Shown here: piece by piece, positions 1-6,039 of the stretch
Position numbering within the stretch: position 1 is the first letter of the stretch
Layout: each line of letters opens with the position of its first letter
From: Syntrophaceae bacterium
Lineage (GTDB): Bacteria; Desulfobacterota; Desulfomonilia; Desulfomonilales; Desulfomonilaceae
DNA: 7,512 nt
NCBI GenBank assembly: GCA_014874425.1
Contig: JACWAG010000044.1
Coordinates: 1 to 7,512 of the forward strand
Direction: 5' to 3'
Notes under the pieces: model-generated
Seen by the model: the letters and a program-made list of their open reading frames with translations, nothing else
Told to the model about the DNA's origin: nothing
Database searches by the model: none
Translations under genes and position numbers: made by a program

Positions 1-1383
1 CCTTTCGCCAGGATATCCGGCGCCACGTTCAGCAATAGTGTGGCGCTTGGGACGGTTTCTGCGTTGCTGGGCTTGGATGAAAATGCTATGGGCTCAACCC
101 TGAGAGAGGTCTTCGACAAACATGGACCGGAATCCACGAAGCCAAACCTATCTTCGTTCTCGGCCGGTTATGAATGGATGATCCAGCAAAAATCAGAGTT
201 TCCTAAACTGCGCCCACCTGTTTTATCAAAAGGAAGACTTGCTCTCAATGGAAATGAGGCCATAGCGCTCGGAGCAATCGCCGCAGGCATGAGGTTTTTC
301 TCTTTTTATCCCATGTCACCAGCCACATCAATAGCGACGGTTCTTGCGGGCCATGCAATTGGAATGGAGTTCGTGCTCGAACAGGCGGAGGACGAAATCT
401 CAGCTATCAATATGGCTGTTGGAGCGTCCTTTGCTGGGGCCCCCAGCATGGTAGCCACATCAGGCGGAGGGTTTGCCCTAATGACTGAAACGGTTAGCCT
501 GGCTGGCATGACAGAGACCCCGGTGGTCATTGTTGTGGCGCAGAGACCTGGTCCGTCAACCGGTCTACCTACGCGCACTGAACAGGGTGATCTCGAATTT
601 GTTTTGCACGCTGGCCATGGGGAATTTCCTCGGGCGATATTTGCGCCCGGCGATGTTGAACAGGCCTTCAACATTACCAGCAAAGCATTTCAGATCGCCC
701 ACAAATATAACACGCCGGTTTTCATACTGACCGATCAGTTCCTCGCTGATTCTTACCGCTCAGTGAAACCTTTTGATCTCGATAAAATTTACCCAGTGGA
801 CCCTTGTTCTATCTCCAGTATAGTGGCAAACCCGCATCTTACATATCTTTTGACAGATTCTGGAATTTCTCCGAGAATATTTCCAGGTATGTCTAGTAAA
901 TGCGTAAAGGCTTTCAGCTCTCAGGATCTCGTAATTGACGATAGTGATGAGCACACTCCCGATGGCCACCTGACTGAAGATCTTTCCGTTAGAATTTCTA
1001 TGGTTGAAAAACGACTCAGGAAAATAGATGGGATCAGGTCCGAATTGGTTCACCCCGATTTTTTTGGTGATGCGGAGCCGGATCTCCTTTTAGTATGTTG
1101 GGGATCCACCAGAGGTTCAGCCATTGAGGCTGCAAACCGGCTCAGAAACAACGGCCGTCGGGTAGCGACGCTACATTTCCCGCAGGTATGGCCTATAATT
1201 GGTGAAGGATTTGTTAAAAAGCTCGAATCCGCTGGGAAGACTGTCGCTGTGGAAAGCAATGCGACTGGTCAGTTTGCGCGGCTTATAAGAAGAGAAACCG
1301 GTTTCCAAATAGAGAAAACCATACTCCGATATGATGGATTGCCAATTACACCCGAATACATTCTGGCAGGGTTACAGATTTAG
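1..1383 (+). CDS. korA: 2-oxoacid:ferredoxin oxidoreductase, alpha subunit with fused gamma domain (5' partial)
   Basis: This subunit works with KorB in CoA-dependent oxidative decarboxylation of a 2-oxoacid (probably 2-oxoglutarate, though the substrate cannot be fixed from sequence), passing electrons to ferredoxin in the cytoplasm. The frame is open from base 1, so the gene begins upstream of the window and the GTG at 40 is internal. Codons 1 to about 60 are the tail of a gamma (EKR-type) domain, with the NSVALGTVSALLGL pattern. The alpha domain follows: YPMSPATS near nt 307, QAEDEI near 382, SGGGFALM near 460 and QRPGPSTGLPTRTEQGD near 541, all hallmarks of the pyrimidine-binding alpha subunit. 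The C-terminal part (CWGSTRG, then VAVESNATGQFARL) is the usual end of this family. Visible length is 460 residues; the fused form is usually 550-600, so roughly 100 residues are missing. korB follows after 14 nt, and the two are probably co-transcribed. The promoter lies outside the window. Confidence 0.95.
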   Translation, partial: PFARISGATFSNSVALGTVSALLGLDENAMGSTLREVFDKHGPESTKPNLSSFSAGYEWMIQQKSEFPKLRPPVLSKGRLALNGNEAIALGAIAAGMRFFSFYPMSPATSIATVLAGHAIGMEFVLEQAEDEISAINMAVGASFAGAPSMVATSGGGFALMTETVSLAGMTETPVVIVVAQRPGPSTGLPTRTEQGDLEFVLHAGHGEFPRAIFAPGDVEQAFNITSKAFQIAHKYNTPVFILTDQFLADSYRSVKPFDLDKIYPVDPCSISSIVANPHLTYLLTDSGISPRIFPGMSSKCVKAFSSQDLVIDDSDEHTPDGHLTEDLSVRISMVEKRLRKIDGIRSELVHPDFFGDAEPDLLLVCWGSTRGSAIEAANRLRNNGRRVATLHFPQVWPIIGEGFVKKLESAGKTVAVESNATGQFARLIRRETGFQIEKTILRYDGLPITPEYILAGLQI

Positions 1384-1397
1384 AGGGCTGAATCAAC

Positions 1398-2249
1398 ATG
1401 GTAAGTTTAGCTGATTACGGTGATTACGAAACCGCATGGTGCCCAGGTTGCGGGAACCATGATATCCTGAAGGCAATGAAGCAGGCGCTTGTTTCTTTGG
1501 AATTGGCGCCACACCAATTACTATTTGTGTCAGGAATCGGCCAGGCTGCAAAGGCTCCGCATTATTTGAACGCCAATGTCTTCAATGGCCTCCATGGTCG
1601 GTCCTTACCGGTCGCCACCGGCGCAAAGTTGTGCAACACTGAACTCAAAGTCATAGTTGAAAGCGGTGATGGCTGCAACTACGGTGAAGGCGGGAATCAT
1701 TTTCTGGCGGCTATCCGGAGGAACATTGATTTGACCTTGATCGTCCATAACAACCAGGTTTACGGATTGACCAAAGGGCAGGCCAGCCCGACCTCTGACC
1801 CTGGGTTTATCACAAAGAATCAACCCGATGGAGTATTTTCCCAGCCCTTCAACCCAGTCGAAGTCGCAATAGCCATGAACGTCGGCTTTGTAGCCCGTGG
1901 GTTTTCCGGCAGGATAGAACATCTTTCCGGACTTATTCAAGCCGCTGTAAGGCACAAAGGATTTTCTCTGGTCGATGTCCTGCAACCGTGTGTATCTTTC
2001 AACAAAGTCAACACCTTCGCATGGTATAACCAGCGTTGCTACGTTTTGTCGGAGGATTATGACCCGACGGATCGGCGAGCGGCTTTTCTTAAAGCGTCAG
2101 AATGGGGAGACAGGATTCCTCTAGGTATCCTGTACAAGAATGAAAGGCCGGTGTATGAGGACCATTTTCCTTTCATACAGCAAGGCCCCGCTGCAACGAG
2201 AACGCTTAACATAGGCAAGTTCTCAAAGGTTTTGGATTCCTATCGCTGA
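1398..2249 (+). CDS. korB: 2-oxoacid:ferredoxin oxidoreductase, beta subunit
   Basis: This is the thiamine-diphosphate and Fe-S carrying partner of KorA, 283 residues, a normal length for the family. Seen in the sequence: CPGCG at residues 15-19, SGIGQAAK at 45-52, NGLHGRSLPVATG at 63-75, the ThDP/Mg motif GDGCNYGEGGNH at 90-101, NNQVYGLTKGQASPT at 118-132, and LQPCVSFN at 195-202. The ATG follows a GAGGG ribosome site at 1383-1387 that overlaps the korA stop, so translation is probably coupled. In structurally known homologues one [4Fe-4S] cluster is held by four Cys. Here C15, C18 and C198 are present, but the position usually reading SGIGC has Gln49. Other Cys are at 79, 93 and 214. This may be a subfamily trait rather than a defect. 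No delta (ferredoxin) subunit gene follows. A hairpin lies just downstream. Confidence 0.95.
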   Translation: MVSLADYGDYETAWCPGCGNHDILKAMKQALVSLELAPHQLLFVSGIGQAAKAPHYLNANVFNGLHGRSLPVATGAKLCNTELKVIVESGDGCNYGEGGNHFLAAIRRNIDLTLIVHNNQVYGLTKGQASPTSDPGFITKNQPDGVFSQPFNPVEVAIAMNVGFVARGFSGRIEHLSGLIQAAVRHKGFSLVDVLQPCVSFNKVNTFAWYNQRCYVLSEDYDPTDRRAAFLKASEWGDRIPLGILYKNERPVYEDHFPFIQQGPAATRTLNIGKFSKVLDSYR

Positions 2250-2259
2250 CACCGTACCT

Positions 2260-2333
2260 AAAACGTGATGATTTGTTTGGTCTCATGAAGAGAAGAGACA
2301 GGTTTCGAACCCTGTCTCTTCATAGCACGTTTT
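2260..2333. terminator. nested inverted repeat between convergent korB and rpsI; probable bidirectional terminator
   Basis: The inner stem GAAGAGACAGG (2292-2302) pairs perfectly with CCTGTCTCTTC (2311-2321) across an 8-nt loop. Outside it, AAAACGTG (2260-2267) pairs with CACGTTTT (2326-2333). It lies 10 nt past the korB stop and 23 nt past the rpsI stop, where convergent transcription would need stopping. The T-tracts are short (four T in either direction) and belong to the outer arms, so efficiency as a classical intrinsic terminator is uncertain. Confidence 0.65.
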
Positions 2334-2355
2334 GAAAACCCCGGCTAAAGATAGA

Positions 2356-2748
2356 TTAACGTTTGGAGAACTGGAAGCTGGCCCTGGCTCCTCGCTTTCC
2401 ATATTTCTTGCGTTCTTTAATCCTGGAATCTCTGGTTAGAAAACCTGCGCTCTTTAACATAGACCTGAAAGTCGAATCTATCTCTAAGAGGGCCTTACTA
2501 ATTCCATGTTTGATGGCGCCCGCCTGACCAGATAAACCGCCTCCGTGAACAGAAACGGTAACATCAAAACGACCGGCAGTCTGGGTTAATTCAAAAGGTT
2601 GCATAATGACCATTCTTGAGGTAGGTCTACCGAAATAACTGTCTATCGGTCGGTCATTAATTACAAGCTTTCCGGAACCGGGTTTCAATAAAACCCTTGC
2701 GATAGCGTTTTTTCTTTTTCCGGTAGCATAAAAAGATTCTTGAGACAT
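2356..2748 (-). CDS. rpsI: 30S ribosomal protein S9
   Basis: This component of the small ribosomal subunit head is 130 residues long, the standard length. Recognisable features are the N-terminal YATGKRKNAIARV block, the central VSVHGGGLSGQAGAIKHGISKAL block, the RDSRIKERKKYGKRGARA segment, and the C-terminal SKR tail. In bacterial S9 this tail reaches toward P-site tRNA. It starts 13 nt after the rplM stop with a GGAG ribosome site (2758-2755) at 6-nt spacing, so it is the second gene of the conserved rplM-rpsI operon. Nothing looks broken. Its 3' end faces korB. Confidence 0.98.
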   Translation of the reverse strand: MSQESFYATGKRKNAIARVLLKPGSGKLVINDRPIDSYFGRPTSRMVIMQPFELTQTAGRFDVTVSVHGGGLSGQAGAIKHGISKALLEIDSTFRSMLKSAGFLTRDSRIKERKKYGKRGARASFQFSKR

Positions 2749-2761
2749 CTACGACTCCATA

Positions 2762-3190
2762 TTAAAAGTTGTAGGTTTGCGGTTGCTGGGCCTGATGGGG
2801 ATGTGAGTCAGCGGCATAAATTTTGAGTTTCCCCAGTTGAGCGCGACCGAGAGTGTTCTTGGGAAGCATACCACGAACCGCCAGACGGAACATTTTCTCA
2901 GGTTTTTGCTTGAGCAAGGTTTCAGCTTTGATACTTTTAATTCCACCAGGATAATTGCTATGGCTGTAATAGATCTTTTGTTGGAGTTTCCGCCCAGTAA
3001 GCTTAACCTTGTCCGCATTAATAACTATCACAAAATCACCAGTATCCATGTGAGTCGCAAACTGAGGCTTAGTCTTCCCACGTAATATTCTGGCGCATTC
3101 TACGGCCACTCGTCCAAGGACTTTATCCTTGGCGTCGATGACAAACCATTTACGTTCTACTTCCCCTTTTTTTGGGGTCCACGTTTTCAT
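2762..3190 (-). CDS. rplM: 50S ribosomal protein L13
   Basis: This is a large-subunit ribosomal protein. The 142 residues from MKTWTPKKGEVERKW match the usual bacterial length. Family blocks seen: WFVIDAKDKVLGRVAVECA, the GKTKP and HMDTGDFVIVINA region, KIYYSHSNYPGG, and AVRGMLPKNTLGR. An in-frame ATG nine codons upstream (3217) was rejected. The strong ribosome site GGAGAGG (3203-3197) sits 6 nt before the ATG at 3190 and would lie inside the longer form, and the extra residues do not belong to the family. It is the first gene of the rplM-rpsI operon, with a promoter at about 3249-3221. Confidence 0.97.
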   Translation of the reverse strand: MKTWTPKKGEVERKWFVIDAKDKVLGRVAVECARILRGKTKPQFATHMDTGDFVIVINADKVKLTGRKLQQKIYYSHSNYPGGIKSIKAETLLKQKPEKMFRLAVRGMLPKNTLGRAQLGKLKIYAADSHPHQAQQPQTYNF

Positions 3191-3220
3191 GCGGCACCTC
3201 TCCGAAACTATAAACAATGA

Positions 3221-3249
3221 TTTTTACTATCAGAGTATTACTTTGTCAA
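3221..3249 (-). promoter_or_regulatory. probable sigma70-type promoter of rplM-rpsI
   Basis: On the minus strand, a perfect TTGACA (3249-3244) is followed by a 17-nt spacer and TAAAAA (3226-3221), which matches four of six -10 positions. The predicted start of transcription is near 3214, leaving a leader of about 24 nt that contains the rplM ribosome site. The HNH gene has the same -35, spacing and -10 hexamer, which supports the call. Confidence 0.6.
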
Positions 3250-3266
3250 GAAATTTGAAATTTCTT
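3248..3266. repeat. 19-bp AT-rich palindrome touching the rplM -35 box
   Basis: AAGAAATTT (3248-3256) and AAATTTCTT (3258-3266) are exact reverse complements around a single G. The palindrome overlaps the first bases of the TTGACA of the rplM promoter, where a regulator site or an AT-rich UP-like element would act. It is also between the glycosyltransferase gene and rplM, but no T-tract follows on the minus strand, so it makes a poor terminator. An AT-rich palindrome of this size can also arise by chance. Confidence 0.4.
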
Positions 3267-3341
3267 TGTGGTAGGACAGAGATAATTTCATGTTTTAACC
3301 TGACGGTAATGAACCATTTTAATGAAATCTATTTAGTCGAT

Positions 3342-4928
3342 TTAATTGCGCGGCGATAGTCGAGCAACGGAGTATCGATTCCCAAACGACGCTCCAGGTA
3401 TCACGTCAACCCTGAAATCTAAGGATTCCGCGGCTTCAATTATCAACTTCTTTAGGGCCGGATCCTTGTCATCAAGAAAAAGAAAAGCAGGTTTTCGCTT
3501 TTCAAGCATAGTGGCGATCTGGTTCCGGGTTGAAGGCCATACCGTTTCCTCCGGACTTCCTGAACGAAGCGTCTCCACAGTCGGCAAACCTGTGAGATAG
3601 CGAATTATTCTCGGATTCATCGTTAAGACAGGCTCACCGTCAGCGTTTGCTCTTAGCCACCTTGCGGCTACAAAAAAGGGCTTGTCCCTGTCGGATTCCG
3701 CCCCATTGTATTCCAGGGCCCAACGCGCCTGGAAAATCGTAACAAAATTCTGTCCCATGTTTGTAGCAAATAACAAAAAGGACACGACAACAAGGATCCC
3801 TCTCAATTCAAATATTTTCCTCCACTTTATCGAAGTCCTTTTGTCAAGCTGGATGGTCGTAATCGCCACACCCTGAAAGAAGAACAACAGCAGGCCAGGA
3901 ATCAACAAAAGAAGGTATCTGGCGCCCGCGGGGCTCAGCAGCAGCCCCCCAAATTGAACAACCGTCAAATACGTAAAAAGTCTCTCGCCTCTTTTCCAGG
4001 ACACCCAAAAACCAATCACAGTAAGCAGCGCTATTAAGATCTCCAAAGACCCAGTCTTTATGGAAACTCCCGCAAACGCTGTGGCCATTTCGGGAATGTA
4101 ATCCCACGCGGCCTTTGAGATTATGGCCAATTGTGTCCCAAGCGTCCGGCCTGTGACCGCCTTAACGTATTCTCCCTCGTTAATGGAGGCCGGATACCCT
4201 ATCTTATGGACTTCCCATAAACAAGGAACAATCAATGCTACAATGACAAATATGAAGGCAAATGAGACCCTTTTTGTCAGCGTGCTTTTCTTCATCGATG
4301 AAAATAGAAATAATCCCGAAGAAACCGGCAAACCCCAACCATTTATTCTAACAAGCGCGGGGATCCCAGAAAGAGCGCCTGCCAATGTAAAGCCACAGGG
4401 TCGGGTCGACCCCGACCGAATTGCGCTGACACTAATAAGACTTAACAATCCAAACAATGTGAAGAGTGTATCCGATGTGGTGTAGGTGGAATTCAATAAG
4501 AGCGTGTTATTGACCGCGAATAACCCCCCAATCACTAATGCCAAATCTCGGCCGAGCAGTCTTAATATTAGTAAATAACCACAAAATCCTGTCGCGATTC
4601 CGACTATTGACATCATCACGCGAAAAGCCAAAAAGCTATTTCCAAATAACTTCACGGTCACAGAGACTAGGAATGGATATCCCGGAGGTACATATGTATG
4701 GTGCTCGCCATTAAATTTGTATCCCATTCCGTGCGCCATCGATTCCCCAAGTTCCAAATACAGCGCGCTGTCGGGCGAAGCTTTCCATGAACTATTGATT
4801 ATGAAAATGAAGCAGAGCACTGCGATGCAAAGCAGAATAAGTTCTCTTTTTAGCGAACTTAAACCGCGTGTTGCGTCTGAAAGCTCTTGGAAATAATCAT
4901 AATAGGTAGACTTCAAAGTCTGCACCAC
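3342..4928 (-). CDS. ArnT/GT39-like integral membrane glycosyltransferase (GT-C fold)
   Basis: This is a predicted inner-membrane transferase that would use a polyprenyl-phosphate-linked sugar to modify a lipid, glycan or protein on the outer face of the membrane. It has 528 residues. Membrane segments are visible near residues 29-46, 101-124, 130-146, 155-170, 181-210, 221-240, 294-311, 318-331, 337-355 and 377-390, followed by a soluble C-terminal domain (about 395-528). The first long loop has PDSALYLELGESM (52-64) and the HHTYVPPGYPFL signature (76-87); the Asp there matches the conserved acidic residue of the family. TSDTLFTLF (151-159) occupies the usual second-loop position. Acceptor and sugar are unknown. 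The start is uncertain: GTG codons lie at 4928 and 4925, no clear ribosome site precedes them, and an in-frame stop occurs at 4946-4944. It stands alone between rplM and an AT-rich spacer, so it may be an acquired gene; that is inference. Confidence 0.85.
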   Translation of the reverse strand: MVQTLKSTYYDYFQELSDATRGLSSLKRELILLCIAVLCFIFIINSSWKASPDSALYLELGESMAHGMGYKFNGEHHTYVPPGYPFLVSVTVKLFGNSFLAFRVMMSIVGIATGFCGYLLILRLLGRDLALVIGGLFAVNNTLLLNSTYTTSDTLFTLFGLLSLISVSAIRSGSTRPCGFTLAGALSGIPALVRINGWGLPVSSGLFLFSSMKKSTLTKRVSFAFIFVIVALIVPCLWEVHKIGYPASINEGEYVKAVTGRTLGTQLAIISKAAWDYIPEMATAFAGVSIKTGSLEILIALLTVIGFWVSWKRGERLFTYLTVVQFGGLLLSPAGARYLLLLIPGLLLFFFQGVAITTIQLDKRTSIKWRKIFELRGILVVVSFLLFATNMGQNFVTIFQARWALEYNGAESDRDKPFFVAARWLRANADGEPVLTMNPRIIRYLTGLPTVETLRSGSPEETVWPSTRNQIATMLEKRKPAFLFLDDKDPALKKLIIEAAESLDFRVDVIPGASFGNRYSVARLSPRN

Positions 4929-4983
4929 GCTAATAAAATACCACTATTAACAATATGTTGTTTCGTATATAGGTTGTCATACT

Positions 4984-5013
4984 GACAGTAAACATGAAGT
5001 TTACTATTAGTCA
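4984..5013. repeat. operator-like inverted repeat upstream of the glycosyltransferase
   Basis: AGTAAAC (4987-4993) and GTTTACT (4999-5005) are exact reverse complements across 5 nt. TGAC (4983-4986 reads TGAC) and GTCA (5010-5013) extend the symmetry with a 4-nt offset. The repeat lies about 10-30 nt downstream of the transcription start expected from the TATAAT at 5027-5022, a typical place for a repressor site. It could also be a 5'-leader hairpin. Confidence 0.4.
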
Positions 5014-5021
5014 TTAATAAT

Positions 5022-5027
5022 ATTATA
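5022..5027 (-). promoter_or_regulatory. candidate -10 box for the glycosyltransferase gene
   Basis: A perfect TATAAT reads on the minus strand at 5027-5022, about 95 nt before the GTG start. No good TTGACA-like hexamer lies 16-18 nt upstream, so either activation or an alternative -35 would be needed. In such AT-rich sequence a chance match is quite possible. Confidence 0.3.
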
Positions 5028-5070
5028 TCTCAAATATGTTCTTAATATCTTAAAATTCAAATAAAAACTG

Positions 5071-5099
5071 TTGACAATAAAATTAAAATATTGTGTAAG
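5071..5099 (+). promoter_or_regulatory. candidate plus-strand promoter with no gene downstream
   Basis: A perfect TTGACA (5071-5076) is followed after 17 nt by TGTAAG (5094-5099), four of six matches to TATAAT. Transcription would start near 5106 and run into the hairpin-rich island at 5117-5199, with no plus-strand coding region in the spacer. It would therefore make either an untranslated RNA or antisense to the terminators of the HNH gene. The -10 is weak. Confidence 0.3.
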
Positions 5100-5164
5100 A
5101 CAACTGTGAATTGGAAGCGCAACGGTACGCGCCCGGAGTCGGTAAAATATCACTGGCCCTTAAA

Positions 5165-5199
5165 ACACGAAAACGGCATCTAAATGGCCGTTCGCGTGT
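5165..5199. repeat. interrupted hairpin in the GC-rich island
   Basis: ACACG (5165-5169) pairs with CGTGT (5195-5199) and AACGGC (5172-5177) pairs with GCCGTT (5187-5192), with a symmetric 2x2 internal loop and a 9-nt apical loop. The hexamer CACTGG occurs on both sides as a direct repeat (5151-5156 and 5204-5209). On the minus strand TTTT follows the stem. It could be part of a structured RNA, a weak terminator or a REP-like element. Confidence 0.4.
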
Positions 5200-5214
5200 G
5201 TTCCACTGGGATGG

Positions 5215-5262
5215 AAATATAATAAAAAGAAGCGCTCTTCTCTTATCATAAGAGGAAAGCGT
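5215..5262 (-). terminator. second terminator-like hairpin after the HNH gene
   Basis: CTCTTA (5240-5245) pairs with TAAGAG (5249-5254) around a 3-nt loop. The stem continues outward to 5233/5261 with one wobble and one mismatch. On the minus strand it is followed by a T-rich stretch (TTCTTTTTATTAT, 5231 to about 5219), as expected for an intrinsic terminator. It lies about 115 nt beyond the HNH stop and just past a first terminator, so it would act as a back-up. Confidence 0.55.
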
Positions 5263-5268
5263 GTCAAC

Positions 5269-5306
5269 AAAAAAATGTCCGGATTTCAGCATGCGCTAAG
5301 ACCGGA
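5269..5306 (-). terminator. probable intrinsic terminator of the HNH endonuclease gene
   Basis: On the minus strand TCCGG (from 5306) pairs with CCGGA (ending 5278), and an inner AGC/GCT pair (5297-5295 with 5290-5288) closes a 4-nt loop, with imperfect pairing between. After two nucleotides comes a run of seven T (5275-5269). It begins 72 nt after the HNH stop. On the plus strand TTTTTT (5314-5319) lies 7 nt from the stem, so weak bidirectional action is possible. Confidence 0.6.
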
Positions 5307-5378
5307 AATAGGGTTTTTTGCGTTCTTGTGAAAAACTCACAGATTCCCAGTGTCCCTTCCACCCATGCATTCAAATGT

Positions 5379-5894
5379 CTAGGCGCTCAGCAGCTCATTT
5401 AGGTTAATCCCGAATTTCCTGGCCAAATATACGTTCAGGAATTCCATTATCGTCGGCTTGAAGGGTTGTCTTATAAGACTCATGCCAGCCTGTCTCGGGG
5501 TCCTGCCGCCTTTTTTCACATTGCACACCCTACAGCACGCCACAACGTTGTTCCACCGGTTCTCGCCACCTTGCACTTTTGGTATAATATGATCTACCGT
5601 TAGCTCACTGGAGATGAAATCATCCCCACAATACTGACAGGTAAAAGCGTCTCGGATTAGAACATTTTTCCTGGAAAAGGGCACTTCCCGCCTATATATT
5701 TGCCGGATAAACTTGAGGAGCCTTATTACAGCCGGGACACGAAAACTTTTGGAGACAGTCCGTACAACCTTGTCGGATTCTTTGAGAACTTCCACTTTGC
5801 CACTGAATAGCAACGTCATGGCCCTACGCCATGAGATCAACCCCATAAATTCATAGCCGGCGTTAAGTACAATTACCGCCTCCATGGATGACAT
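5379..5894 (-). CDS. HNH endonuclease family protein
   Basis: This is a predicted metal-dependent nuclease with a zinc-stabilised HNH fold; its target is unknown. From the ATG at 5894 it has 171 residues. The N-terminal part (1-75) contains VLNAGYEFMGLISWRRAMTLL, a region often found before this HNH type. The HNH domain covers about 76-135: FTCQYCG with C86 and C89, LTVDHIIPKVQGG with D101-H102, RWNNVVACCRVCN with the second zinc pair C121 and C124 and Asn125, then KKGGRTPRQAGM. All key residues are present. The start at 5894 is preferred over an ATG at 5912 because GAGAGG (5910-5905) sits 10 nt before it, whereas the longer form has no ribosome site. It is a single-gene unit with its own promoter and downstream terminators. 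This subfamily is common in bacterial chromosomes, so a defence role should not be assumed. Confidence 0.92.
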   Translation of the reverse strand: MSSMEAVIVLNAGYEFMGLISWRRAMTLLFSGKVEVLKESDKVVRTVSKSFRVPAVIRLLKFIRQIYRREVPFSRKNVLIRDAFTCQYCGDDFISSELTVDHIIPKVQGGENRWNNVVACCRVCNVKKGGRTPRQAGMSLIRQPFKPTIMEFLNVYLARKFGINLNELLSA

Positions 5895-5953
5895 TTGTCG
5901 CAAGCCTCTCATTGGTCGGAAATTGCAATTGGAACATCCGAAATTACGCGTAC

Positions 5954-5982
5954 TTTTTACAAAGGGGCTCCCTGACTGTCAA
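5954..5982 (-). promoter_or_regulatory. probable sigma70-type promoter of the HNH gene
   Basis: On the minus strand TTGACA (5982-5977), a 17-nt spacer and TAAAAA (5959-5954) form the same arrangement as the rplM promoter. Transcription would start near 5947, giving a leader of about 53 nt before the ATG at 5894. It lies between the end of the cooT-like gene (6040) and the HNH gene, implying separate transcription of the latter. Confidence 0.6.
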
Positions 5983-6039
5983 GATCAAAACTTGCAATCA
6001 TATGCCCAGGAGCGAACCTTAAGCCTTGGATTCTATAAA

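Larger units (their letters stand above)
4929..5378. other. gene-free spacer, AT-rich left half and structured right half
   Basis: No convincing coding region lies in these 450 nt; a 69-codon minus-strand open frame at 5292-5083 has no family features and crosses the hairpins. About 4930-5100 is strongly AT-rich and holds a TATAAT and a palindrome in front of the glycosyltransferase. About 5101-5210 is much richer in G and C and forms hairpins. About 5215-5306 holds two terminator-like hairpins for the minus strand. A small TGTGA/TCACA hairpin (5327-5341) lies closer to the HNH stop. Confidence 0.7.

Noticed and set aside
306..683. 125-codon minus-strand open frame inside korA
   Set aside because: It is a shadow of the conserved alpha-subunit coding frame, with no family resemblance.
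2285..2323. tRNA-like T-arm (GGTTTCGAACC) in the spacer after korB
   Set aside because: The loop closes with eight rather than seven bases and no acceptor, D or anticodon arms can be drawn around it; the terminator reading explains it better.
5111..5142. tRNA D-arm-like stretch (GCGCAACGGTACGCGCC)
   Set aside because: No anticodon stem with a 7-nt loop and no T-arm or acceptor stem follows.
5262..5267. minus-strand TTGACA as a promoter -35
   Set aside because: The only -10-like hexamer (TATGAT) is 11 nt away and lies inside the terminator hairpin; no gene follows closely.
5083..5292. 69-codon minus-strand open frame in the spacer
   Set aside because: It runs across two hairpins and a T-rich terminator tail, has no recognised features and no ribosome site that I can see.
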